NCBI GenBank assembly: GCA_008477525.1 | Contig: SPDT01000007.1 | Location: forward strand, 5,518,001-5,582,000 | Length of the DNA stretch: 64,000 bases | Direction of reading: 5' to 3' | Source: Hypomyces perniciosus | Taxonomy: Eukaryota; Ascomycota; Sordariomycetes; Hypocreales; Hypocreaceae | Part shown: in pieces, positions 1 to 10,943 of the stretch | Layout of the letters: every line of letters begins with the position of its first letter | Numbering within the stretch: the stretch's first letter is position 1 | The notes under the pieces: generated by a model | The model's database searches: none | What the model was told of the DNA's origin: nothing | Seen by the model: the letters and a program-made list of their open reading frames with translations, nothing else | Made by a program: the position numbers and the translations under genes

Positions 1-480
1 GGTCGCAGGTCATACATAGCCTTGCTGGCAGTATTGGCGCTGTTCCATCCAATGTGCGGTACTGACTTGTCCGAGTCATCAAAGCGAGAGAGGGAGGAGG
101 GTATCAGTCCGATGCCGGGGGCTTCAGGGTCCTCAACAGAGCCCTGGAAAAGGGCCTGCATACCAACGCAAATGCCCATAAACGGCTTCCCATCCTCAAT
201 GTGCTTTTTTATGGCAGGCAGGTAGTTGGCCTGGGCGAGCTGGGTCATACAATGGCCGAAGTGGCCGACACCGGGGAGGATGAGTTTCTACAGGGTAGAT
301 ACGTGAGCAACTGAGTTCCAGGTTCTGCGAACGCCATACTGAAAGAGAGAGTCAAACCTCTGCTTTGGACACATCCTCGGGTGATTTGATCCAGTCGACC
401 TCGTATCCCGATTTCTCGATGGCGTTTACCAGACTGCGGATGTTGCCAGCAACATAGTCCAGGAGATGAACGGTGGGCAT
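1..480 (-). CDS. HIS7: Imidazole glycerol phosphate synthase (HisHF), N-terminal part, cut by window edge
   Basis: Bifunctional enzyme of histidine biosynthesis. The N-terminal glutaminase makes ammonia, which the C-terminal cyclase uses to form imidazole glycerol phosphate and AICAR, linking histidine to purine synthesis. Two exons are visible: 358-480 and 1-287, with a 70-bp intron (288-357). The ATG at 480 opens MPTVHLLDYVAGN, the class I glutamine amidotransferase start. LILPGVGHFGH forms the oxyanion region, and GICVGMQ carries the nucleophile at about Cys81. Only about 136 residues are present; the rest of the glutaminase and the cyclase barrel lie left of base 1. The donor GTTTGA is weak for a fungal intron, but splicing there restores the conserved SKAE-KLILPGVG join. 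It is divergent from the TFIIIC gene, and a CPC1/Gcn4 site lies upstream. Identification is firm. Confidence 0.95.
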
Positions 481-1081
481 CTTGCCCGCGATGCGATGAT
501 GGTGATAAGAGAGGGCTGGCGGGGTTTGTTGAAGAGGGTTGAGTCCTGACCGAATCGAGAGTAAATCGCAGGTATATGGAAAGCAGATGGTCTATAGTTG
601 ATCTCAAAGGATTCTCATGTGAAGGAATGTCAAAAGAACACTTTTGGATATGTGAGTCAAACGAGAGTCCGGATGTGATTAATGCGACTCATGAATTTGT
701 TGAAGTGCGATAGCGATAATCAGCAAAAATCATGGCGGGGCCCCAATCTGCTGCCCCGCCATTTTTGGCTGTTTTGTTGCTCACTTACAGGGACTACGGA
801 GTACTCGTAGAGGGAAGAGCTGCTGCACCTAAAAATTCTGGTGCTTCTGAGCTTCGCATTGAGGCGTCTTTGCCAAGAGCTCCCAACGCGCCGTGCATTC
901 CGAAAGCTCCGATCAGCTGCGGAGGCCTCAACGAAGCTTTTTAACTACTTCGACGTTTGGTCTTCTTCTCAACCTGTCCCTTTCAATCCCTCCATCGTCA
1001 TCAGCTGCAGTATCACCCTGGGGCATCATGTGCTGGCTGCCTCTATCACGACGAGCTTGGTAGCAGATCGAATCAGCAGTC
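481..1081. other. Divergent intergenic region HIS7 / TFIIIC subunit
   Basis: This 601-bp region between two divergent start codons must carry both promoters. It holds a perfect Gcn4/CPC1 heptamer (653-659), a near-match at 685-691 (CGACTCA), and one ACGGAGTA word at 796-803. I see no other gene. Confidence 0.7.
653..659. promoter_or_regulatory. CPC1/Gcn4 binding site (TGAGTCA)
   Basis: A perfect TGASTCA heptamer lies about 173 bp upstream of the HIS7 start codon. A second copy with one mismatch (CGACTCA) is at 685-691. General amino-acid (cross-pathway) control through this element is established for histidine genes in yeast and filamentous fungi. Its use here is inferred from sequence and position. 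Confidence 0.7.
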
Positions 1082-2486
1082 ATGGCTGCCTCAACTCCAA
1101 CTGTCGATACACGATGGCAGGCGGATGAGCCAGGGGCGCTGGGCATCGACAAAATATTGCAACAGGTATCCCAAGACGACCAGGACGAGTGGGAATATGA
1201 GTACTCTACCACTGAAACAGAGGTAATGCTGCCCATGCTCCAACACGCCCGAACAGCTTACTTAAAAGGACTTCCAGACTTACTATTTAACACTCGAGCT
1301 ATCGTACCCCGAATTCAAGGAACGCCCAGCAAAGGCACCACATCATAGCCGTGGAGGTTACTACAAAAACTGGCTGGATCAATATTCGGACGGCCCAGCA
1401 GCCAAGCCAATCACACATGGCCTGGGACAAGAAGATCAAAGCGACAATGACAATGAGCCGATTCCAGAACCAGAAGCAGACGATGACCTACCGCATTTAG
1501 ATCCTATGCTTCGCGCCAGCGATGCTGGCAACCCCGCAGATACCAGCGATCAACCAAACAAGAAACTTGACAAGGGAAAGGGAAGAGCAGATGAGCAAGA
1601 AAAAGAACCTGGCGGAGAGACCGAGGATACACGGGAGCCTGCCAATGAAAAAATAGAGGAAATTCAGATACTAGAGCTACACTCACGCAACCCCATTATC
1701 TCATACAGAGGCAGAGTATTCGAAGGACAATGGGCAGAGGTGATTGGGACCGAGGCGATCATTGCAGACCGCAAGGACGATGATCCCAACCCACTACCAG
1801 CACTTCGTCGGCTTCCAGGCGGCGTCGACATCCTCGGAGCCTGTTCCTCACGCATCCTAACAACCGAAAAGATACCAAAACCGAAAATACCCGAGGAGGA
1901 CTCACTCGCCGCGACTCGCAAAGAGTGGAACATTAGGATCCCCCCTGGCAAAGACCGGACGGGAGAGAGGGCCCACCAGATACGCTTCCTGGAGAACCTC
2001 ATGGCACTCAAAAAGAAAAAGGGACAAAAGGATGATGTTACGGTGTATGCCATGGATGGAGATGGCAAGGATTTCAACGATAAGAAAGGGCCGGATTTTA
2101 AGCCCCGGAAGCGAAAACCTGCACCGGGTCTAGGCCTGCCTGATGATGGCAGCAGTCAGAGCAGCGTACGCGAGCGACGGCGCTCTGCACGACGTCTAGG
2201 CAGGCAGAGCGCCAGAAGACGAAACAGTGCCAGAGGCACGGCGGCTGCGGGGGAAAGAGGCAAGTCTTCTACATCAGGGTCAACCGTGTTGTCGACACCA
2301 ACTCCAAGCCATTGGGATGAATTGGTCACCAGAGAAGATGAAGAAGACGTGGAAGAGGAGGATTACGATGACGATGACGAAGACGGTGATAATAGTCTCG
2401 ACGACATTTCAGAGGAAAGCGAGGGACCTGATGGTGGAGAGGAGACGCATGACGACGACGATGAGGATGTAACTATGGAGGGCTGA
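1082..2486 (+). CDS. TFIIIC subunit with triple-barrel domain (TFIIIC_sub6 / Sfc7 / tau55-like)
   Basis: Probable subunit of TFIIIC, the nuclear factor that binds A and B boxes of tRNA genes to recruit TFIIIB and RNA polymerase III. Exons 1082-1222 and 1278-2486 (55-bp intron) give 449 aa. The N-terminal stretch DEWEYEYSTTETETYYL (about residues 37-53) is the signature of the TFIIIC subunit 6 triple-barrel domain. The barrel appears to continue at about residues 180-210 (NPIISYRGRVFEGQWAE, then IGTEAII), separated by a charged insertion. A basic Ser/Arg-rich stretch (about 330-370) and a very acidic tail (from about 390) follow. The first ATG is used, and the splice is required to join WEYEYSTTETE to TYYLTLEL. 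The family call is strong; assignment to a particular yeast subunit is not. Confidence 0.85.
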
Positions 2487-4340
2487 GCCACACGCCGATT
2501 TCCCAACTCCATATGGAGCACATCGGACCATTATTGCAGAGAGGTCAAACCCTAAATTAAGCATCAATGATGAATGAATTCGGCCCAAGAGTCCTGCAAC
2601 TCGAGCTCCAGGGCTGAGACTGAGAGATACAAATCTCCAACACTGCGAAACAGCACATCGACGGAGTACGGAGTAGAGTGGACCAATTTCGGCAATTGCG
2701 GTTTACGGACTTGTTTACGCCGTCTTAATGGGGGACGGACTTTTTATGATTTGTCTGGTTGATCAGGCGGGTAGGTGAGGGTCGGTCAATTTCCGATGCC
2801 TGCGTCACGTCACGAAAACAAATTTGTTTGCTGGAAGCAATTGTCACCGCGCGAAGTACCGATACATGGAGGGCCGTTTGGCGGGAGTCAACTAACTTGA
2901 CCATGATGAGACACGATGATCAGGTTACGTCTGCCACCTTCAACTTATGGCGCCGACGAAAAACCGGTGGAGGCGGTGCGCGTTGAGACTCGACAAGTCA
3001 CTTACAACAAGTAATCGTGGCTCCAAGCTAGACTGGCTATTTGAAGAACAGATTGTCGCCGCTATGGGTGGCGGGATTATTATGCTTCATGCAGGAAGGA
3101 TAAGCATGACCTCAAAGCTACGGCGACTATTTCCCTCAACCCCTACTGACGATGGTCTCGACTCTTTCGCCATTTGCGTTGGACTGTCGAGGAGATGCGA
3201 GGTGCTCCATATTATCGAGCGAGGCTGAATGAGACTATGCATGCAAGACAGATGGGGCCAATAAATTGGCTATTGGGTGGTGCCATGTGGTGGTCCGGAC
3301 AACGATAGTTCGCCGGGTTGGGTTGGTTTGGTTACACGTGTGGACCCCAGCTGGCCGAAGAGTCAAGACTCTGCATGCCCGAAACAAGGGCTGCCGTTGG
3401 TTCTAAGAGAAGGACAAGAGATCTCTTAGCTCTCTTGGCTGTAGACGGGGGTCTACAATTAGGGTCGCACGAGAACAACACTGTTCTCAGCCAGCAACAC
3501 CACACAGGGCTGTACAATTGCTGCATGGGCGGAGTGTGCAAGGCTATTGGCAGGGCACATATAATTGCTTGCGGCTGGAATGAAAAGACGCCGACATGTC
3601 TACGACGGAGGGGGGAGACAGAATGGCGAGTGTTGACTTGCAAGTCAACCATCTGTCATCATTACCACGAATAGACCACTCCACTACGCATCCCTTCCCA
3701 TTTTACTATAATTATTATACGAGAATGCATGGACAAGGGGGTATCAGCCTCTACGAGTAGGAGGATACCTTATCGAAAAGCCAAGATTGTTTCCCCCGTA
3801 CGAAGTACTAAAGTACGAGTACTGTGACCACCGATTATTTAGTTTCGGTTTGGAGAGACATATGTACTAAGGAGATGAGGCGTTAATAAAAGCGGGAGAA
3901 TTTTTGATGCGCCAGCAAGGATGTATGTAGGTACTAGCATACCAAAGGAATCTCGAAGGATTTTGGTGTTGCGACGGGGAGAAAACTAGCTACGCAAACT
4001 TGCCCAAATATGGGTATAATACAACGACGAGACAGCGGTATTGAAGAGCACCAGTAATAGTATCATGATTGCTACTTATTTACGAGCATTTGTAGTAGTA
4101 TTCATGCGGTGGCAGAGACTATGAAGGGAATTCCCCATGCCAAGCGTTTGAGCCCTATGACTTGTAGGGCGTGTGAGCCTTGAAGGATTGCACTACTACT
4201 ATTCGTCACGTCTAGCGAAATAACAATGATTACGAAGTACCCCATGTGAGAAGGAGATGACCGCCTGCCCAAGTGCGTTGTCACAAGGGGGAGCTGGGAA
4301 TAGTGGCACTGACAATTCAGCCCAATACTCCATATTGTGG

Positions 4341-4600
4341 TGGTAGTAGTACTCCGTAGTATGTACGGAGTAAGATTCCTTGCATCCACTGGAAAGGCAG
4401 GGAAGATACCTAGTACCTATGCTCCGTCCAACTACTACTACTAGTACCTACTCCGGAGTGCATCCGGTCTATTACCCGGTGCAGCAGAGCGGGCCTATTC
4501 CATATGGTTTGTTTTATGGAGAGAAGAGTACTCGTAGTGCATTCCAATGGCGGCAGTTCCGCGCAGCTGGCTCTACGAGTATGTACTCCGTACGAGTATT
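4341..4600. repeat. Cluster of TACTCCGTA / TACGGAGTA words with TAC triplets
   Basis: Exact TACTCCGT or ACGGAGTA words occur near 4349, 4364 and 4584, with related CTCCGGAG and GAGTACTCGTAG forms and a run of ACTACTACTAC between them. They belong to the dispersed word family found in most gaps of this window. Function is unknown. Confidence 0.6.
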
Positions 4601-5012
4601 ACACATAGCCCTGTAATGGCCGTCGGCACATGGGAGGCGCACGAGTCGAGCGGAGATGTGGCATGTCTTGGCTCTGCTGGCAGGGCGGCGAGAACAGCAG
4701 CAGGATCCCCTCCAAAGTCCCCAAAGCAGGCCCGAAACGTTAGGGGCCCCAGGCGATCCCAGCAGGCGGTCTGGGGCGCTGGGGCCACTAACCGCACTGG
4801 GCGGGTAAGCACTGAGTAGCGAGGCCCGCTAAAAACCAAGCTGCCACAGCGCGCCACAGCACCTGCCGGGTGGTGTAGGGCAGCGCATTCATGACCCATC
4901 CATCCACTAATCGACGGACCATCTCGCAGACTCACTGCGCTGCACTGCACTGCACTGCACTACTTCGTACACTGCATTGCATTGAAAGTACCACGACTTT
5001 TTCAGACCAGCA

Positions 5013-5038
5013 TCTCTCTTTCTCTCTCTCTCTCTCTC
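5013..5038. repeat. TC dinucleotide tract in VPS62 leader
   Basis: Pyrimidine dinucleotide run about 450 bp upstream of the VPS62 start. Such CT tracts are typical of fungal promoters and leaders. Confidence 0.75.
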
Positions 5039-5264
5039 CCACACCATCAATCAGCCTCATGTCATGCCGCCAGGGGCGTCGTGATCAGTGCTGCGGGCTT
5101 TTGTCTCCCCTTCTTTTTCCTTTCGAAATGCTCTTATTATAGCTACATAGCCCTACTTTGTACTGCCCTCCACCATTCCTTCGCTCCGGTCTATTGCTAC
5201 TCCCTCTTCTCACAGTCTCCCGCCTCTCGCTGCTTGATCTGCTTGATCTGCTTACTACTTGGAT

Positions 5265-5285
5265 GCTTGCTTGCTTGCTTGCTTG
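5265..5285. repeat. GCTT tetranucleotide repeat
   Basis: About five tandem GCTT units, 205-225 bp upstream of the VPS62 ATG. The complementary-strand version of the same unit occurs upstream of VAC7 (26176-26207). Confidence 0.75.
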
Positions 5286-5489
5286 TCTGTCCTTCATTTG
5301 TTGTCGTCAATCATCACACAACTTGCTGTAGGAGTATACGAGAAGCGCCGGAAACAACGAACAAACAGTCGACATCGATATTGGATCAATCATTGGTTGC
5401 ATTGTGGACGGACCAAATACAAGAGCCATTGCTGCTCCTCGATAACCGCCATCAGCTCCTCGAATTCCGACCACTAATCTAACGAGGCC

Positions 5490-7067
5490 ATGTTTTGGCT
5501 CCGGCGCTGCACCTATGTTGCGGTGCCGCTGCTGCTCTTCATCTTCCTCGCCTCATACCTCCCCGCTGCTCTCAATCCCACAAAACCACGTCCTGAGCAG
5601 CGTGTCCGCGACCGCCTTTGGGTCAGCAGCAGCCCTTACTTCTTGGATCGGCAAGCTTGCCGATGGATCAGTCTGTGCGGCCTGCATCATCTGCGACGGG
5701 ACCCGGCAGCGCTTCCGGAGGGACCCGGGCGGCATGCTCCCGGCAAAGAGCTGAGGGGAGATCTGCGCAGGCGCAACTGGGAGGACGAAGGCGACGATGA
5801 CGAAAATGGCGCCCCCGGCGCGGAAGCCCGCAGGAGCAAAAGGTCGGACAAGAAGAGGAATCCCAAGGAGCGCCGGAGGATTCTCAAGGATGTGCCCGAC
5901 TATGTCATGAAGCACGCCCCGCTGGTTCACCTCTACTCTGGCGAGGAATTCTGGCCATCCGACATTCGCGAGCACATTGAGCACATGGGCGTCACTGTCG
6001 ACCATGAGCATGTGAACCTGACCAGGAAGTTGACTCTGCGCAACATGCAGGCCTTGAATAAGTTTGATGATCGCTTTCTGGTTCTTCACAGCGACGACGA
6101 CGTCGAGGCTCGCCCTGAATGGCTTCACAGCCACCACAACAGGCCAAATCACTTTGACAATGAGGATGAGGGCACTACACCACCAAAGACACATGAAAAT
6201 GGAAGATTTGATCACGGGGAGACTACTACCTGGTTCGACGTTGACAAAGCGCACCCTCTGCGTCGCATCGCCGACCCTCGGTTTCGCAAGGCCTCCACGC
6301 GCCAGCCTGGACCTAAGCCTGGCAAACAGCCGCTGATTTCTCGGGGTTATAAGCCTGATTCAGATGGCTACTCCAAAGCTCCCGCAGTGCTCATTGTTGT
6401 CGACAAGGGCTCTGGCATCGTCGATGCCTTCTGGTTTTTCTTCTACTCTTACAATCTGGGCCAAACGGTGCTTGGCATGCGATTCGGTAATCATGTCGGC
6501 GATTGGGAGCACTGCATGGTACGTTTTGAAAATGGCGTTCCACGCGGCATTTTCTTCTCCGAGCATGAGGGTGGCCAAGCCTATGCCTGGGATGCTGTTG
6601 AAAAGCGTGGTGACCGGCCTGTTATCTACTCGGCTGTCGGCTCCCACGCCATGTATGCTCTGCCTGGCATCCACCCTTATGTCTTGCCCTTCAAGCTCCT
6701 CAAGGACGTCACGGACAAGGGCCCGCTCTGGGATCCATCACTGAACAATTACGCCTATTTCTACGACTACACACGCGAGGACCCCAAGGACACAGTCGAG
6801 ATCGAGGGCCTTGTCCGCGACACCCACAGTCTTGTGCCCGCAGCATCTAACCCCAGGGCCCCGACCTCTTGGTTCCACTACCGAGGCCGGTGGGGTGACG
6901 AGGTCTATACTCTGGCCGATCGTCGCCAGTGGCGCCTCTTTGGCCAGTACCACTACGTTTCCGGTCCTAGTGGGCCCAAGTTCAAGCATCTCGACCGCAA
7001 CAAGCTGTGCCAGAGGAACAACTGTCGTCTCCTCCATGAGATTGACCCCAAGGGTACCTGGTATTAA
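5490..7067 (+). CDS. VPS62: Vacuolar protein sorting-associated protein 62 homologue
   Basis: Single-exon gene, 525 aa. VPS62 is needed in yeast for cytoplasm-to-vacuole protein targeting; its biochemical activity is not established. Residues about 7-27 form a hydrophobic signal-anchor, followed by a Cys-containing segment and a very basic, charged linker (about 85-135). The conserved VPS62/TDA6 domain begins near residue 137 with DYVMKHAPLVHLYSGEEFWP. It continues through FGNHVGDWEH, AVGSHAMYALPG and GPLWDPSLNNYAYFYD to the C-terminus. The ATG at 5490 gives an intact hydrophobic N-terminus. No intron is needed. The family is firm, the mechanism unknown. Confidence 0.9.
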   Translation: MFWLRRCTYVAVPLLLFIFLASYLPAALNPTKPRPEQRVRDRLWVSSSPYFLDRQACRWISLCGLHHLRRDPAALPEGPGRHAPGKELRGDLRRRNWEDEGDDDENGAPGAEARRSKRSDKKRNPKERRRILKDVPDYVMKHAPLVHLYSGEEFWPSDIREHIEHMGVTVDHEHVNLTRKLTLRNMQALNKFDDRFLVLHSDDDVEARPEWLHSHHNRPNHFDNEDEGTTPPKTHENGRFDHGETTTWFDVDKAHPLRRIADPRFRKASTRQPGPKPGKQPLISRGYKPDSDGYSKAPAVLIVVDKGSGIVDAFWFFFYSYNLGQTVLGMRFGNHVGDWEHCMVRFENGVPRGIFFSEHEGGQAYAWDAVEKRGDRPVIYSAVGSHAMYALPGIHPYVLPFKLLKDVTDKGPLWDPSLNNYAYFYDYTREDPKDTVEIEGLVRDTHSLVPAASNPRAPTSWFHYRGRWGDEVYTLADRRQWRLFGQYHYVSGPSGPKFKHLDRNKLCQRNNCRLLHEIDPKGTWY

Positions 7068-8048
7068 ACACGAATCAATCACCCTGTCGAATGAATTTGT
7101 TCTATATACACATGCATCTTGCATATTACCCTCACACGGGATTCTATTTCTTGGCCGTTTTCCTTTAAAAGGGGCGGGTTCCAAGGGGCTGGTGATTTAT
7201 ACCCAAAAGATACAGATTTGGCTGCAACATACAAAACGGATACACGAGAAAGAGTACGGGGAGACAATGGCGCATTAAGATGGCAACAGCCTGCATCGGG
7301 CGGCTTTTTGTATTTTTTATATCTATGTTGGGGAAGACTATGCTTGACGTCGTTTAGACAACGACGCGCTCTCCTTTTGTGAGGGGCCCTCATGGTGAGC
7401 TTCACCACCCGAGGCGTTTTTTTTCTCTCGCTATTTTGCTTCTTTGGGTACTACTTTCAGTATCTTTATTTTATTTTTTTGGGCATTTACGTGGGCTTTG
7501 ATACCCGATACTACTACATTGCATATTAGAACGACAGACATCTTTTATTAGACTCGCCGGTGTGCGACTTTTAAAAAGATACACAAGATTTAGGCACACA
7601 TAAAAATGTTAAACAATTAGTATATCTCCATGCTCTGTTCATGATCTACAGTATGTCACCTGCTTGGGGGCTGTGTGGCTGGCGTCAGGTGAGAAGAGAA
7701 GTGCATACAATCATGGTCCATGCTCAATATTTCATCCCCTAGAAATCATATACTACTACAAACAACTGGGATGATCCAAGTAAGACGTTGACCACACAAC
7801 TCGAGACTATCCCCTCCCGAGCCCAAGATATCCAACATGGCCAGCCAGATATACATAAAACCGTCGCTTCTCCCCAACGCCTTGCAAAAAGCAACACCGT
7901 ATGAATCCTATGAATAAATCCGCCCCAGAAAGGGATAAATCCTCACATGTAATCCAATTGCATAGCAGTATTCCCAATCCCGACATCACGCTCAAGGTCC
8001 CAGACATGTACCCAACCCCCATCATTAATCATTTTTCTCTTTCGTTCA
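7068..8048. other. Convergent 3' intergenic region
   Basis: Lies between the 3' ends of VPS62 and the 964-aa gene. It is T-rich with poly-T stretches (near 7300-7470) consistent with 3' untranslated regions and terminators. I see no gene or repeat of note. Confidence 0.6.
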
Positions 8049-10943
8049 TCATTCATCTTCATGAATATGAAACCCCGTCAAAGGGGCATCGCGCTCTCTA
8101 GGCCATGCGCTCTGCGTGCTCGGATACTCTGATGGCTGGCTACTCGCGTCGCTCATCGGCCCCGTCTGATAGGGGTCGATGTTCTCGCCGTCCGAGCGAT
8201 GGGGACGACCCTGATCTTCAATGCCCGGCCATGGTTCATCCTCGGGCAATTGCAACGACTGAGAGTCATGCTGGGGGTTTGCCTCGGCATGGGTTACCAT
8301 CGGTTGTGCACTTGCAATGCTCTCCATGTCATCATCATCGTCATCGTGATGCTCATTCTCATCGTTGTCGTCGTCTTCTGCGTCGCCAAATGATTCGTCA
8401 GAGTCGCTCTCGTAGATTTGTATATTGTAGTCATCATCATCTTCATCATCTGTCGGATACTGCGGTTCATTGTGGAATATGCTGCTTCCCCTCACCATGC
8501 GGACCTCCTGCAGAGGCGCATTGCTGTAAGGCGTGGCGTAGGCAAACGGAGTTGTACCCCTGGTTGTTTGCCGTTCGAGTAAGCCAAAGGGCATGGGGCT
8601 TGGGGATTTAGTCCATCTTGGGGTGAAGCGTGCATGGCTTGGTGACCGTGTTCGGCGTCTCTTCATAATGCCGCCGCCTGGGGCGACCTGGACGTTGGGC
8701 GAAGACCGCCAGCTCTGGCCATTGGACACGACTCGTCGTTTTGGGTTTGCACTTGCTGGAGATTGATGCACCGCAGCAGTGATTGGCATCGAAGAGGTTC
8801 GGATATGGGGTGGTCTCGAACCTTTCCGGCTCTTCAGCATAGGAGACTGGTCACGGGCGACAGCCCGGCTCGCAGACCTCCATGACTGCACAGCGGGAAA
8901 GTATGAAATTGATGGTGAAATTGAGACACGTTGTCTTTCTTGGCGATGACCCTCCGAAATCTGTGCGCTGAGTGCCTCATCAAGCTGTTCATTCCATGTC
9001 CAGCAACCCTCAAGAGCATCTGCCTCAGGGACCTCTTGTGATTCAGTGATGTCGGGGTAGATTCGGGCAGTCTCTCTGAGTTTCTGCCATGTCCAGCCAG
9101 CCTCGTATGATTGATAGTCCTGGAGATAGGCGTCAGGATGGGTAACGAACAACCTAGGCTCCGATGACCTCATCATGACTGAGTTCAGAAACTGTACATC
9201 CCATAGTGCTGATGTGACCATCTCGTCAGGACTTAGAAACCGAAGCCGGGAGTCTTTATGAATCTTGCGAAGAGGTACCCAAGCAGACTGAAGTCCCATA
9301 AACTTTGCGAGGCGCGGGTCGGGGCCATGAGACCTGGTGTGCATCTGCATATCGCGGAAGACATTCCCGAAAGCCAGGTTCATTGCGGACTGGACACTTC
9401 TCGCATCTGGCCCTTTGACCGAGACTTTCCTAACCAACCCACGACTTCTCAGCCGCTTATCGGTGATACTCTTGTCACCACAGGCCCTGGGTAGGAGCCA
9501 TTCCGTATCATGGTCGGAAGTGGTCCAATCTCCAAAGAATGGTGACTGTGAACGCATCGTGGGTGTGCTATGTGTCATGGGGAGTTGTGTCCAGTCATCC
9601 CCATTGCCAGTTGCGGGATCAACTTTGAATTGATCGAGATGTTGCCAGACCCTTTTCAGAGGGAAGGGTAGAAAGACGACCTCCACCTCCCAGGCATGGT
9701 TATAGGATGGGATGGCCGATTGGAGCTGAGCGACTTGGGCATGAAGGGATTGTAGCTGGCTCTGGATTTCCTGGGAGTAGCTTGGACGACTGGTAACACT
9801 GCAGCCAATAGACACCACGCTCGGGGTGGCGTACTCATCGTGTCGACCACCTCGACGATTTGCAGAAGTGTCATTGTCAAGCCCCGTCTTTTCTACATCC
9901 TCCATCCTACTCTCTAACTCGGCGAGACGGAGGTCTAACTGGTCGTGTCTGTCGTGACATTCGTCGTGAACAGCAGCCGAGAAGGAAATAGTCTCCAGCC
10001 TGTCTAGTCGTTGCGCATGAACGCCCACAGCATCTGTAAGGTTCTTCAGTGCTTCCTGTGGCATAAGTTCAGAGGCAGAGACCCTAGGCTCGATCTGAGT
10101 AGTAGCTGTTCCAGGCCTAGGAGTCGATCCCTCATCAGCAGTAACGAATATGAAGGAGTCTTCAGCACTTGAAGCCTTCTGTTGCGACACCGCTGCCAAC
10201 AAGCTGTTCTGTGGGTTGGACAGCTGCTGCTGTAATGAGGGTGCTTGCTTGGATACAGTTGAATTACCTAATGTTTCTAGTCCTTTCCCAGAGAATGGCC
10301 GCAGATACCTTGCTTGAACAGACGAAGTTGTGGAAGCGGTTTGAGACATCAGACATTGCGGAGGAATAGGGGGCAACGCGGCAGTGGCAGTAGTATCCGG
10401 CTGAGACTGGATGAAATCGGCCCAGGCTAACGTATCGGGCATGGAGGCACCTTGTTGCGGACTCGCAGTAACTCCAAGGGTATAGTCTCCATCGAAGGGT
10501 TTGCGAAGAAAGGACAATTGACTAGATCCAACAAAGCTTCCAAACTCCGGCCCAAGAACTCCAATGGTCTCCTTAGTGGTCATGTCCAGTACTGGGCTCA
10601 AAGGTTCGCGTCCAGTCCGTGGTCTCTCGTTTTCCTGGCCGGCAGCGGCAGCCGTGGCGGACTCGGGTTGCTGTCCTTCGCGGGTTCCCTCGTCATGGTA
10701 GCAAGCATGGTGGTTGCACATACACCACCCAGACTGGTCCAGCACGGGGCTTCCTGGGACGTGACGCGACCAGAAGCGGCGGCACCCGCATCTCGAGCCG
10801 CTGGTGCCGGGTGTCAAATCTACAAAGTTGCACGCGCCGTTGGGGAGCTGTGGGACAATGGATCGCGCGACGGCGGCATTGTCATTGTATATGTCGAAGA
10901 GGTCGGCGCCGAGAGGGGGAGGGTCGAAGAGATTCGCGGCCAT
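8049..10943 (-). CDS. Conserved fungal protein of unknown function with N-terminal Cys/His cluster (964 aa)
   Basis: One uninterrupted frame of 964 codons from the ATG at 10943. I do not recognise a named family. Near the N-terminus a compact Cys/His cluster (C52, C54, C74, C76, H78, H79, C81, H83, in CGCRRFW and GWCMCNHHACYHD) looks like a small metal-binding fold. Residues about 300-360 are heptad-like (RLDRLETI, LDLRLAELESRMEDVEK), suggesting a short coiled coil. A folded-looking segment near 410-430 (AWEVEVVFLPFPLKRVW) and an aromatic-rich block to about 640 follow. The rest is Ser/Pro/Arg-rich disorder plus a long Asp/Glu run (about 835-880). A nuclear or scaffold role is possible but not shown. 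Confidence 0.75.
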   Translation of the reverse strand: MAANLFDPPPLGADLFDIYNDNAAVARSIVPQLPNGACNFVDLTPGTSGSRCGCRRFWSRHVPGSPVLDQSGWCMCNHHACYHDEGTREGQQPESATAAAAGQENERPRTGREPLSPVLDMTTKETIGVLGPEFGSFVGSSQLSFLRKPFDGDYTLGVTASPQQGASMPDTLAWADFIQSQPDTTATAALPPIPPQCLMSQTASTTSSVQARYLRPFSGKGLETLGNSTVSKQAPSLQQQLSNPQNSLLAAVSQQKASSAEDSFIFVTADEGSTPRPGTATTQIEPRVSASELMPQEALKNLTDAVGVHAQRLDRLETISFSAAVHDECHDRHDQLDLRLAELESRMEDVEKTGLDNDTSANRRGGRHDEYATPSVVSIGCSVTSRPSYSQEIQSQLQSLHAQVAQLQSAIPSYNHAWEVEVVFLPFPLKRVWQHLDQFKVDPATGNGDDWTQLPMTHSTPTMRSQSPFFGDWTTSDHDTEWLLPRACGDKSITDKRLRSRGLVRKVSVKGPDARSVQSAMNLAFGNVFRDMQMHTRSHGPDPRLAKFMGLQSAWVPLRKIHKDSRLRFLSPDEMVTSALWDVQFLNSVMMRSSEPRLFVTHPDAYLQDYQSYEAGWTWQKLRETARIYPDITESQEVPEADALEGCWTWNEQLDEALSAQISEGHRQERQRVSISPSISYFPAVQSWRSASRAVARDQSPMLKSRKGSRPPHIRTSSMPITAAVHQSPASANPKRRVVSNGQSWRSSPNVQVAPGGGIMKRRRTRSPSHARFTPRWTKSPSPMPFGLLERQTTRGTTPFAYATPYSNAPLQEVRMVRGSSIFHNEPQYPTDDEDDDDYNIQIYESDSDESFGDAEDDDNDENEHHDDDDDDMESIASAQPMVTHAEANPQHDSQSLQLPEDEPWPGIEDQGRPHRSDGENIDPYQTGPMSDASSQPSEYPSTQSAWPRERDAPLTGFHIHEDE

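Larger units (their letters stand above)
2487..5489. other. 3.0-kb intergenic region, no convincing gene
   Basis: Contains the TFIIIC gene 3' end and the VPS62 promoter and leader. Short open frames (for example 3318-3674) show no recognisable protein. Several TAC-GGAG-TAC words occur (2661-2675, 3799-3825, 4349-4370, 4582-4596), along with TAC/TAG triplet runs near 4341-4455. The last 500 bp are pyrimidine-rich and carry simple repeats (CACTG near 4940-4975, TC at 5013-5038, CTTG at 5265-5285), as is common in fungal leaders. Confidence 0.6.

Noticed and set aside
3318..3674. 118-codon plus-strand open frame
   Set aside because: Overlaps an equally long frame on the other strand, has no recognisable motif and many Cys/Trp codons typical of noncoding reads.
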